Below are positions 50,007 to 56,177 of a DNA stretch of 56,177 nucleotides, in pieces. Each line of letters begins with the position of its first letter. The first letter of the stretch is position 1. The DNA comes from an uncultured Saprospiraceae bacterium. Lineage in GTDB: Bacteria; Bacteroidota; Bacteroidia; Chitinophagales; Saprospiraceae. The notes under the pieces were generated by a model, which was not told where the DNA came from, ran no database searches, and worked only from the letters and a program-made list of their open reading frames with translations. The stretch is from positions 1-56,177 of the forward strand of contig CALBEE010000234.1 in NCBI GenBank assembly GCA_937927575.1, in the 5' to 3' direction. A program made the translations under genes and the position numbers.

Positions 50007-52085
50007 TTACCTTATTACAGTGATATCGCCAGCGTAAGAAAATACTTCATCGTCAATAAATCTAACTTCTGCTAACCAAGTAAATACTCCAGGGTTTACA
50101 GGCTTGCCATTTATGGTGCCATCCCATCCCTCGTTATATTCATTAAGCATAATATTTTGCCCTCGATATATTCTATTTCCCCACCTATCGAATATATATA
50201 AGTTCTCAATTCTCGATGCTCCGGGTCCAGCAAACAAATTAAAAAACTCATTGCTCCCATCATTATTGGGCGAAAATATATTAGGGGCATGTACAGGACG
50301 CTCGATATTTACTCTAATGGTTACTTCGTCAGTATCCGAACATCCATTTTCATCACTCACTAATAACTGATAAGTGGTTTCTCCAAAAGGTACCACAAAT
50401 GGATCTAAGCAGCTTACACAATCAATGCTATCGTCAGGACTCCACAGTACATCTAAGTTCAAATTTTCAGGTGTATAGCTTCCATCAAGATTTACACCTT
50501 CTCCAAAGTCTATTAATGTATCTCGACCTGCATTAGCTATGATTTCTTCTGGTTCGTCTATATTTACCTGAGTAGCAGCAACACAGCCTTTACGATCTAC
50601 GACAGTTACTACATAGTCGCCGATATCCAAATTGTTGAATAATGGATTAGGCTGAAAATTAATGCCATCTATTGAGTAAGTATAGGCGGGAGCACCAGAT
50701 ATTCCTTGAGCAACAATATAGCCTTCAGGAATATCAAAACAAATCAGATCAAAAGCCTCCGCATCCGCCATTAATGTACTCGTATCAGCACAGCATGGAT
50801 CTATGAAAAGATCTACAATCTTAGTTACACTACATCCCTTTGTACTTGTTACAGTGAGTGCGACAGTCTTTTCTCCAAAACTATCATATATAACATCATG
50901 AGGACCTTCCTGATCCGAAAAAGTCGGTGTAGCACCATTCCCAAAATTCCATTCGTACTCCACAATAGGATCCGTTTGCGAATTTGATGAATTTAAAAAT
51001 TCAATAGTTTTATCGCATTCGAATGCTTCTACAGCAAAGACGTCGAAATCAACTTCTGGACCTAAAAAAGTCCCAGTACCTCCAAATTCAATTGAAAAAC
51101 CAAGACCTGATTGTGAAAAATTATTGATAATTACTGCATATGATTCACCGGCTACCATATCTATAGGTCGTGCAAAATTATTATCCCCAGCTTGACAACC
51201 CGGCGACTCTGACAAATCATTATCATTGCTTATTAGACCCGTTGGTCCATTACAGACTTCCCAAGTCGAAAAAGGATCAGTAACGTTATTTGTACCATTA
51301 GCACCTGATGCAACACATCTCAATAATGATTTATCATTACAATCGTCTAGTCCATTATTTAATCGATACACCGAAAAATCAATGTCATCTGACTCTATTC
51401 CAGGTGTATAGTTATTGGGAGTGAGGGTAAATTCTAAAGTGCCTGACTCATCACAAGTCCATTTGTACCAAACAGAAGCAAATTCTTCACCTATACAATC
51501 ATTTGATTCTAGTTCATCATCTAGATTTCCAACTCCCACAAGACTTTCTACATAAAATGGACTCTTATCGCAAAGAATCACTGCATCTGGACAGTCCGCT
51601 TCAGGAGGGTTAGTATCTATAAAATCATCTATACACAGTTGAAAAGTTCCTTGCATCTCTGCCGATCCATCTACCGAAAGATAATATACTTGACCAATTA
51701 CTAGATCAGTAACCGTAAGCTGAACCGTACCCAATCCTCCTCCAGAAGAAGTACAACCGACCAAAGTGAGATTATCACAGGTACCACTATAGACACCTAT
51801 ATCTGGTTGAGCAAGAGTACTTGGATTTACTCTAATAATGGCAGCCGGTTCTTTAGGTACAAAAGAAAACCATACAGCTCCGGTGTAATTTAGAAAGCAA
51901 GGATTCGCTATTTGAGGATCTTCAGTAGCTCCAACATTTGAAAATTCACCTAATGCAGAACAATAGCCATCAACTTCCGGAATATGCTCAGCAAAATCAC
52001 AAATGTCATTTAGGACTTGGGCATTTGCTCTAAAGCCAATCGCCGAAAAGATAAGAATGCACCAAATTATTTTTTTCATATACAT
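50007..52085 (-). CDS. Secreted protein with PKD domain and gliding-type (type B) T9SS C-terminal domain
   Basis: The 692-residue protein has a signal peptide (about 1-22, MKKIIWCILIFSAIGFRANAQ read from residue 3). It has two bacterial pre-peptidase-like beta-sandwiches (FVPKEPAAIIRVNPSTLAQPD ... TCDNLTLVGCTSSGG; and FASVWYKWTCDESGTLEFTL), a PKD domain (about 360-440, YEWNFGNGATPTFSD), a SprB-like short repeat (YTYSIDGINFQPNPLFNNL) and the CHU/gliding C-terminal domain NIFSPNNDGSNEFFNLF ... YIFDRWGNRIYRGQN, the type B T9SS signal. It is likely a surface adhesin or filament component. The ATG at 52085 or 52079 can serve as start. It is upstream of lptC by two bases. Confidence 0.85.
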   Translation of the reverse strand: MYMKKIIWCILIFSAIGFRANAQVLNDICDFAEHIPEVDGYCSALGEFSNVGATEDPQIANPCFLNYTGAVWFSFVPKEPAAIIRVNPSTLAQPDIGVYSGTCDNLTLVGCTSSGGGLGTVQLTVTDLVIGQVYYLSVDGSAEMQGTFQLCIDDFIDTNPPEADCPDAVILCDKSPFYVESLVGVGNLDDELESNDCIGEEFASVWYKWTCDESGTLEFTLTPNNYTPGIESDDIDFSVYRLNNGLDDCNDKSLLRCVASGANGTNNVTDPFSTWEVCNGPTGLISNDNDLSESPGCQAGDNNFARPIDMVAGESYAVIINNFSQSGLGFSIEFGGTGTFLGPEVDFDVFAVEAFECDKTIEFLNSSNSQTDPIVEYEWNFGNGATPTFSDQEGPHDVIYDSFGEKTVALTVTSTKGCSVTKIVDLFIDPCCADTSTLMADAEAFDLICFDIPEGYIVAQGISGAPAYTYSIDGINFQPNPLFNNLDIGDYVVTVVDRKGCVAATQVNIDEPEEIIANAGRDTLIDFGEGVNLDGSYTPENLNLDVLWSPDDSIDCVSCLDPFVVPFGETTYQLLVSDENGCSDTDEVTIRVNIERPVHAPNIFSPNNDGSNEFFNLFAGPGASRIENLYIFDRWGNRIYRGQNIMLNEYNEGWDGTINGKPVNPGVFTWLAEVRFIDDEVFSYAGDITVIR

Positions 52086-52238
52086 ATATCGTTCTGTATG
52101 CTTAGGTATTTATAACGCAGATAATGTCCTTCTTCGTTCTATTTCCGCAATCTTATGATTCTCTTAGGAGACATTTCGTACCAAAGATCTAAGGATTTTA
52201 AGAATAATTGACATTGATATCAATTTTCAATGCAAAAA

Positions 52239-52270
52239 AAAGCCTCCACAAGTAATTTTGTGAAGGCTTT
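52239..52270 (-). terminator. Terminator of the tRNA-Met gene
   Basis: AAAGCCTCCACAA and TTGTGAAGGCTTT (52239-52251, 52258-52270) pair with a single mismatch. On the minus strand the hairpin is followed by a tract of T, and it starts one base after the tRNA 3' end. Confidence 0.85.
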
Positions 52271-52271
52271 G

Positions 52272-52345
52272 TAGCGTGAGGCAGGCTTGAACTGCCGACC
52301 TCAGGATTATGAATCCTGCGCTCTAACCAGCTGAGCTACCACGCC
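52272..52345 (-). tRNA. tRNA-Met (anticodon CAT)
   Basis: The minus strand reads GGCGTGG at the 5' end and TCACGCT plus A at the 3' end, giving a 7-bp acceptor stem with G-T pairs at both ends. The D arm is GCTC-AGCTGGTTA-GAGC, the anticodon arm CAGGA-TTCATAA-TCCTG with anticodon CAT, the variable loop AGGTC and the T arm GGCAG-TTCAAGC-CTGCC. CCA is not encoded. The first pair (G-T) and the lack of three G-C pairs in the anticodon stem argue against the initiator; a lysidine-modified tRNA-Ile cannot be excluded by eye. Confidence 0.93.
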
Positions 52346-52363
52346 ATGTAGTCTAAGCGGCTG

Positions 52364-52371
52364 CAAAGATA
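52364..52371 (-). promoter_or_regulatory. Promoter -7 box of the tRNA gene
   Basis: TATCTTTG on the minus strand lies 18 bases before the tRNA 5' end and is identical to the boxes of the rRNA and rpsF promoters in this window. No TTTG is found at the 19-base distance, so the -33 box is weak. Confidence 0.7.
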
Positions 52372-52491
52372 TATATTATTTTCAATAACATCATACCTTG
52401 ATTTCAAAAAATATTAAGACCTAAGAGGTATAATCTTGCTTTATTAACTTATTCATTTAGTTATCAGTCAATTACAGAGTTTCTTAGGATA

Positions 52492-52537
52492 TTAGAAAAT
52501 ATCATTTATTAGTTTATCTTTGCAGCCCCAAATTGGG
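52492..52537 (+). promoter_or_regulatory. Promoter and leader hairpin of the rpsF operon
   Basis: TTAG (52492-52495), 19 bases, then TATCTTTG (52515-52522) matches the phylum's consensus TTTG-N19-TAnnTTTG with one change in the -33 box. Directly after it, CCCCAA-A-TTGGGG (52525-52537) is a perfect palindrome that would lie at or near the 5' end of the mRNA, 39 bases before the start codon. Confidence 0.75.
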
Positions 52538-52576
52538 GTAAATTATTATTTAACTAAATAAAAGTACTTCTATATA

Positions 52577-53017
52577 ATGCGAAATTATGAAGTAAATTTC
52601 ATCGTCGATCCAGTTCTGTCTGGCGATGAGATTAAAGCGACAGCTGAAGTGTACAAATCACTTCTGACAGATGGAGGCTCGAAAATAGTCCACATTGATG
52701 AAATGGGTCTTAAACAATTAAGATACCCAATCAACAAAAGATCATCTGGTGTATACTATTGTATTGAATTTTCATGTGATAATGGAGACATCATCCCAAG
52801 TATGGAATTAGCGTTCCGAAGAGATGAGCGAATCATGAGATTCCTAACTGTCAAATTAGACAGATATGGAGTTAAATTTAACGAGGACAAAAGAAAAGGT
52901 CTCATTGGTAAGAAAAAGCCAAAAGCGACTGAGGAAGATGCTACTACTGAAGTGAAAGCTGAAGTAAAGAAGCAACTTGAGCCTAAAACTGCTGCCCCTA
53001 AGCAAGAGGAAGAGTAA
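52577..53017 (+). CDS. rpsF: 30S ribosomal protein S6
   Basis: The 146-residue protein has the S6 ferredoxin-like fold: RNYEVNFIVDPVLSGDEI, GSKIVHIDEMGLKQLRYPINKRSSGVYYCIEF, read in parts, and DERIMRFLTVKLDRYGVKFNEDKR. The C-terminal 35 residues are a Lys/Glu/Ala-rich extension not part of the fold. S6 pairs with S18 on the 30S platform. The operon order rpsF-rpsR-rplI is typical for Bacteroidota. A strong promoter with a leader hairpin lies upstream. Confidence 0.97.
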   Translation: MRNYEVNFIVDPVLSGDEIKATAEVYKSLLTDGGSKIVHIDEMGLKQLRYPINKRSSGVYYCIEFSCDNGDIIPSMELAFRRDERIMRFLTVKLDRYGVKFNEDKRKGLIGKKKPKATEEDATTEVKAEVKKQLEPKTAAPKQEEE

Positions 53018-53054
53018 TCCTCGCTTAATTATCACACCTTAAATTAAAATTACA

Positions 53055-53321
53055 ATGGCAAATAGAGAAGTAATTAAGTTCTTGAGTAATCCAAATATCG
53101 GATCTCAAAAGAAAAAATACTGTAGATTTAAAAAGTTTGGAATTAAGCATATCGATTATAAAGATGCAGACTTCCTTCTTCAGTTTATTAATCCTCAAGG
53201 AAAACTTCTTCCAAGAAGGATCACAGGTAACTCATTAAAGTATCAAAAGAAAGTCGCTGTAGCGGTAAAGAGAGCTAGACACTTAGCAATCCTTCCTTAT
53301 GTAGCGGATTTATTAAAATAA
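53055..53321 (+). CDS. rpsR: 30S ribosomal protein S18
   Basis: The 88-residue protein has the S18 core: KKYCRFKKFGIKHIDYKDADFL, FINPQGKLLPRRITGNSLKYQKKVAVAVKRARHLAILPY, read in parts. It binds 16S rRNA together with S6. Only one Cys is present (KKYCRF), so the zinc-binding version of S18 is not the one here. It starts 37 bases after rpsF. Confidence 0.97.
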   Translation: MANREVIKFLSNPNIGSQKKKYCRFKKFGIKHIDYKDADFLLQFINPQGKLLPRRITGNSLKYQKKVAVAVKRARHLAILPYVADLLK

Positions 53322-53341
53322 ATTGCAAAGTAGTATCAGAT

Positions 53342-53788
53342 ATGGAAATTATATTATTAAAAAACATGGATACCCTGGGCTACAAGCATGATATCGTAAC
53401 TGTAAAAAATGGTTATGGTAGAAACTTTTTAATACCACAGGGTCTAGGAGTTATCGCTAATGCTGATAACAGAAAGAAACTCGAAAAGCTCGTAGCTGAA
53501 GAAGAAGCAAAGGAATCAGCAAGAGTAGGAGAATACAAAGAATTGGCTGCCAAGTTAGAAGGTCAAACGCTTAAGATTGCAGTGAAAGCAGGAACTTCAG
53601 GAAAGATTTTCGGAAGTGTTACATCTGTTCAGATTGCACAAGCGCTTAATGAGCAACTTGGAATCGAAGTTGAGAGAAGAAGAATTGATATTCCAGAAGA
53701 AATTAAAGAAATGGGTACATATAGTGCTACTATTAATTTCCACAAAGAAGTTTCAAGTAAAATCGATTTCGCATTAGTGCAAGATTAG
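53342..53788 (+). CDS. rplI: 50S ribosomal protein L9
   Basis: The 148-residue protein has the N-terminal L9 domain (MEIILLKNMDTLGYKHDIVTVKNGYGRNFLIPQGLG, read in parts; the KNGYGRNFLIP phrase is diagnostic), the long connecting helix (about 45-75) and the C-terminal domain (KAGTSGKIFGSVTSVQIA, RRRIDIPEEIKEMGTYSATINFH). It binds 23S rRNA domain V. It is the last gene of the operon and is followed by a terminator. Confidence 0.97.
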   Translation: MEIILLKNMDTLGYKHDIVTVKNGYGRNFLIPQGLGVIANADNRKKLEKLVAEEEAKESARVGEYKELAAKLEGQTLKIAVKAGTSGKIFGSVTSVQIAQALNEQLGIEVERRRIDIPEEIKEMGTYSATINFHKEVSSKIDFALVQD

Positions 53789-53820
53789 AGGATGGTGCGA
53801 AAGCACTAATCAAAATACAG

Positions 53821-53855
53821 AAGCCTGACTCTTAATTGAATCAGGCTTTTTTTTT
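53821..53855 (+). terminator. Rho-independent terminator of the rpsF-rpsR-rplI operon
   Basis: AAGCCTGA (53821-53828) and TCAGGCTT (53841-53848) form an 8-bp stem with a 12-base loop that can partly pair, followed by a run of T. Confidence 0.88.
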
Positions 53856-53888
53856 ATTCGTAATAGTTCGTGAAGTAAAAAGTACCCA

Positions 53889-54638
53889 TCACGAAACAGG
53901 CACAAAGTCACATTTGGATCCATAAGTTTTAAGCCATTTTTCCGCCTTTTCATATTCAGGATATACTTTTCCCACGATCGACCAATACTTTTTGGAATGA
54001 TTCATTTCATTCATATGGGCAAGCTCATGCACAATAACATAATCTCTCACCCATTCTGGAGTCATGAGCAGACGAGTAGACAAATTGATGTTACCTGAAT
54101 TGGAACAACTTCCCCAGTTGCTTCGATTGTATTTGAGTCTCAATCCATTTACTTCATGACCGAAGTAATGTTTATTAATTAGTTCTAACCTTTTAGCCAC
54201 TATAGGTTTATATTTTTTGGCTAATATCCTTGATAATAATCTTTTAATATTATCCGATTTGTCACTGCCATAAAGTGAGGAGTCCAAGACTAAATATATT
54301 ATGTTGTCTTTTATCTTTCCACTGCTTGAAGACTTTACTTTTTCGCTGATCTTAAGCGTATATTCATTTTCCATGCATTTTATGACACTGCCACTTTGGT
54401 AGCTTATTGGAATCAAATGTTCTAGACTTCCACCTTTTGACTTCATTTGTTTGATAAGCCAATCCTTAGCCCATAAATGATATTTATGTCTTTGGCTATT
54501 ATTCATGTATATAGGTATCCGGAATAATACACTATCCTTACCCACTGATATTCTCACATTTCTGCGTCGTTCATAATACCTCTTGACAGGTATCTCTACA
54601 CCCTCTATTTCAAAGTATATTAATTCATACTTAGCCAT
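53889..54638 (-). CDS. YgjP-like metallopeptidase domain protein (M48-like)
   Basis: The 249-residue protein has a zinc-metalloprotease motif HELAHMNEMNH: His204, Glu205 and His208 as HExxH, with His214 as the likely third ligand. It is preceded by NRSNWGSCSNSGNINLSTRLLMTP, read as the WGSCS phrase that marks the YgjP/DUF45 family. The N-terminal 90 residues contain RRNVRISVGKDSVLFRIP, also family-typical. The role of these cytosolic peptidases is not known. It overlaps the end of serC by eight bases and is therefore translationally coupled to it. Confidence 0.9.
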   Translation of the reverse strand: MAKYELIYFEIEGVEIPVKRYYERRRNVRISVGKDSVLFRIPIYMNNSQRHKYHLWAKDWLIKQMKSKGGSLEHLIPISYQSGSVIKCMENEYTLKISEKVKSSSSGKIKDNIIYLVLDSSLYGSDKSDNIKRLLSRILAKKYKPIVAKRLELINKHYFGHEVNGLRLKYNRSNWGSCSNSGNINLSTRLLMTPEWVRDYVIVHELAHMNEMNHSKKYWSIVGKVYPEYEKAEKWLKTYGSKCDFVPVS

Positions 54639-55698
54639 ACTTTTGAGAGAATGATTGCATCACATTTACCAATACCTCAACGCTTTCTATGTTCATAGCA
54701 TTATACATACTTGCTCTAAAGCCACCTACAGATCTATGTCCTTGTATTCCGCAGATACCGGCTTGATCAGCCATACTGAGGAAATCATCTTTTAAAGATT
54801 CATTATGTAAACCAAAACATGCATTCATCAATGATCTATCTTCCTTCGCTACGAATCCATAGAATAGTTCATTTTTATCTATTTCATTGTAAAGCAATTC
54901 TGCCTTAGCTTTATTTCTTTTTTCCATGGCATTGACTCCACCATTATCCTTTACCCATTGCATAGTTAGCATCGAAACATATATCGGTAATACTGGCGGT
55001 GTATTGAACATAGAATCTTTTTTGATGTGCGTACGATAATCTAGCATCGTCGGTATAGTTCTTCCTGTTTTACCTAACGCCTCTTTATTTACTATAACCA
55101 ATGTCACTCCAGCTGGCCCCATATTCTTTTGAGCGCCACAATAAATAAGGTTATGTCTACTAATGTCGATCGGTTTACTGAAAATGTCAGAAGACATATC
55201 CGCAACTAATGGGGCAGAAGTGTCAGGCAAGTCATGAAATTGGGTTCCGAAAACAGTATTGTTGGAAGTATAATGTACGTATTTAACATCTGATTTATTC
55301 AGATTTTTGGGTACATACTTATAATTATTATCTTTCGAACTACCAATTTCTATTACAGATCCAAATAGCGCTGCTTCAGGTATAGCTTTATTGCTCCAAG
55401 TACCCGTATTAATATAACCAGCTTTTTCATTGGTGTCTAGTAGATTCATTGCACTCATATAGAATTGGCTGCTCGCTCCACCTGTAAGAAAAAGAATCTC
55501 ATAACCCTCAGGAATACTAAGTAATTCTTTTGCGAGACTAAAAGCGCGATTCATACATTCTACCCATTGGCTCGATCTATGTGAAATTTCCATTACTGAC
55601 AACCCCATTCCAGCAAAATCTATTAATGATTCACTCGTTTTCTTCTTTACTTCTTCAGGTAATATTGCCGGTCCGGCGTAAAAATTATGTTTTTTCAT
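54631..55698 (-). CDS. serC: Phosphoserine aminotransferase
   Basis: The 355-residue PLP enzyme has NFYAGPAILPEEV at the N-terminus, LFLTGGASSQFYMSAMNLL, VHYTSNNTVFGTQF, VADMSSDIFSKPID, the PLP-lysine segment YCGAQKNMGPAGVT (Lys191) and GHRSVGGFRASMYNAM at the end. It makes phosphoserine from 3-phosphohydroxypyruvate and glutamate. The SerB and SerA genes are not in the window. It is the first gene of a two-gene operon with the YgjP-like peptidase. Confidence 0.96.
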   Translation of the reverse strand: MKKHNFYAGPAILPEEVKKKTSESLIDFAGMGLSVMEISHRSSQWVECMNRAFSLAKELLSIPEGYEILFLTGGASSQFYMSAMNLLDTNEKAGYINTGTWSNKAIPEAALFGSVIEIGSSKDNNYKYVPKNLNKSDVKYVHYTSNNTVFGTQFHDLPDTSAPLVADMSSDIFSKPIDISRHNLIYCGAQKNMGPAGVTLVIVNKEALGKTGRTIPTMLDYRTHIKKDSMFNTPPVLPIYVSMLTMQWVKDNGGVNAMEKRNKAKAELLYNEIDKNELFYGFVAKEDRSLMNACFGLHNESLKDDFLSMADQAGICGIQGHRSVGGFRASMYNAMNIESVEVLVNVMQSFSQKYG

Positions 55699-55843
55699 TT
55701 CTGTTTACATTAATAAGAAAATAATTACAAGCCTATAATGAATATATATATCTATAATTCACTAAGCCTCAAAGGTCTACTTTTATAATCAAATTGCCAT
55801 CTAAAAAAGAGGTTCTATTTATAGTTTTTATTCATTTAAAACC
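55699..55843. other. Divergent region between serC and the rRNA promoters
   Basis: This AT-rich stretch should hold the serC promoter; no clear box was found. The upstream A/T tracts (55801-55840) could serve as an UP-like element for the rRNA promoter. Confidence 0.4.
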
Positions 55844-55873
55844 TTGCTTCTTAATAAAGTGCGTCTATCTTTG
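55844..55873 (+). promoter_or_regulatory. rRNA promoter P1
   Basis: TTG (55844-55846), exactly 19 bases, then TATCTTTG (55866-55873) fits the Bacteroidota sigma-A consensus. It lies about 290 bases before the 16S gene. Confidence 0.8.
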
Positions 55874-55953
55874 CGACCGCTAAGGAAATAGAGTGTTTCC
55901 AACTACTGCGATTGAGGCCAGAAAAATTATTTTTAAATTATTTTTTCTGTTTG

Positions 55954-55984
55954 TTTGCAGAATTGGAAATTAAAGCTATCTTTG
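55954..55984 (+). promoter_or_regulatory. rRNA promoter P2
   Basis: TTTG (55954-55957), exactly 19 bases, then TATCTTTG (55977-55984) is a perfect match to TTTG-N19-TAnnTTTG. It is 111 bases after P1 and about 180 before the 16S gene. The P1 and P2 boxes and the following bases (TTTGCG) are alike. Confidence 0.9.
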
Positions 55985-56165
55985 CGGCCCCTTACGAAAG
56001 TGAATAAGGGGAAGAAAAAAGTTCATTGACACGAAAAGGAATAGATAAAACTAGGTTTGACGACCTAATCTGCGAGAGTAGAAAAAGATGTTACGCAAGT
56101 AACGTTAGTATGTAGTTATAAATAAATACGATTATAACTAGAATTTTGAAGTTATAAAGGAACAG
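55985..56165 (+). other. 16S rRNA leader
   Basis: The leader has three hairpins: CCCCTTA/TAAGGGG (55988-56011), GTTAC-GCAA-GTAAC with a GNRA loop (56090-56103) and TTATAACT/AGTTATAA (56132-56157). The GGTTTGACGACC stretch (56054-56065) can also fold. These are the expected antitermination and processing structures of an rRNA transcript; boxA was not assigned. Confidence 0.6.
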
Positions 56166-56177
56166 ACTATGGAGAGT
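56166..56177 (+). rRNA. 16S rRNA, 5' end (cut by window edge)
   Basis: The last bases ACTATGGAGAGT match the start of Bacteroidota 16S rRNA, in which GAGAGT is followed by TTGATCC. By alignment with E. coli numbering the mature end is near 56166. Tandem promoters and a structured leader precede it, which supports the call. Confidence 0.85.

Noticed and set aside
52272..52345. Initiator tRNA or lysidine tRNA-Ile instead of elongator tRNA-Met
   Set aside because: The anticodon stem CAGGA/TCCTG lacks the three G-C pairs of the initiator. The tRNA-Ile option cannot be fully excluded but has no positive support.

Overview
The window is an AT-rich chromosomal segment from a member of the Bacteroidota, most likely a Saprospiria relative. 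Several signals support this. Six gene products or fragments carry type IX secretion (T9SS) C-terminal domains. Strong promoters have the Bacteroidota form TTTG-N19-TAnnTTTG. Families typical of the phylum are present (DUF3667, DUF4197, LptC next to a GldE-like CBS protein). The gene order rpsF-rpsR-rplI is the usual one. I see no prophage, transposase, CRISPR array or conjugation gene, so the content is mostly ordinary chromosome with lineage-specific secreted proteins.

Layout. 1-4.4 kb: the tail of an FMN-binding oxidase-like protein, a double GNAT acetyltransferase, small envelope proteins, and an ECF sigma/membrane-protein pair whose sigma gene is cut at its 5' end and abuts a 5'-truncated secreted protein at about 3376. 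4.7-8.7 kb: a Cys-rich repeat T9SS protein, an EF-hand lipoprotein and a TPR protein. 9.2-10.9 kb: a small thiol-redox cassette (AhpD-like, thioredoxin-like, two small unknowns). 11.5-13.7 kb: a GMC dehydrogenase with its small partner. 14.7-16.4 kb: a sulfite dehydrogenase (Mo protein plus cytochrome c). 16.5-18.8 kb: an odd metallophosphoesterase, a rhodanese and a LytTR membrane regulator. 19.9-24.3 kb: a gluconate pathway made of a lipoprotein lactonase, a gluconokinase fused to 6-phosphogluconate dehydrogenase, and a GntP permease. 25-33.7 kb: an amino-acid/sodium symporter with an operator-like repeat, an unknown membrane protein, PepD, a three-domain LigD and an unknown helical protein. 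33.9-46.2 kb: two large T9SS cargo proteins, a TauE/SafE transporter, DUF4197, MerR and DUF3667 genes. 46.3-52.1 kb: RsmI, rhomboid, GldE-like protein, LptC and a gliding-type (type B) secreted protein. 52.2-56.2 kb: tRNA-Met, ribosomal S6-S18-L9, SerC, a YgjP-like peptidase, and the promoter region, leader and first bases of a 16S rRNA gene.

The most connected functional unit is the gluconate block: extracytoplasmic lactone hydrolysis, import by GntP, then phosphorylation and oxidative decarboxylation by one fused polypeptide, which would feed pentose phosphates. A long imperfect inverted repeat ends two bases before the first gene of this block, and a GC-richer structured leader with a 19-codon frame precedes gntP. 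The sulfite dehydrogenase pair and the GMC pair are other periplasmic electron-donating systems. The observations most worth checking are the kinase-dehydrogenase fusion with its leader elements, the metallophosphoesterase in which two ligands of the same metal site appear changed, the TTTGTCAG operator-like array, the vicinal-cysteine repeat domain, and the gene-gene junction at 3376.
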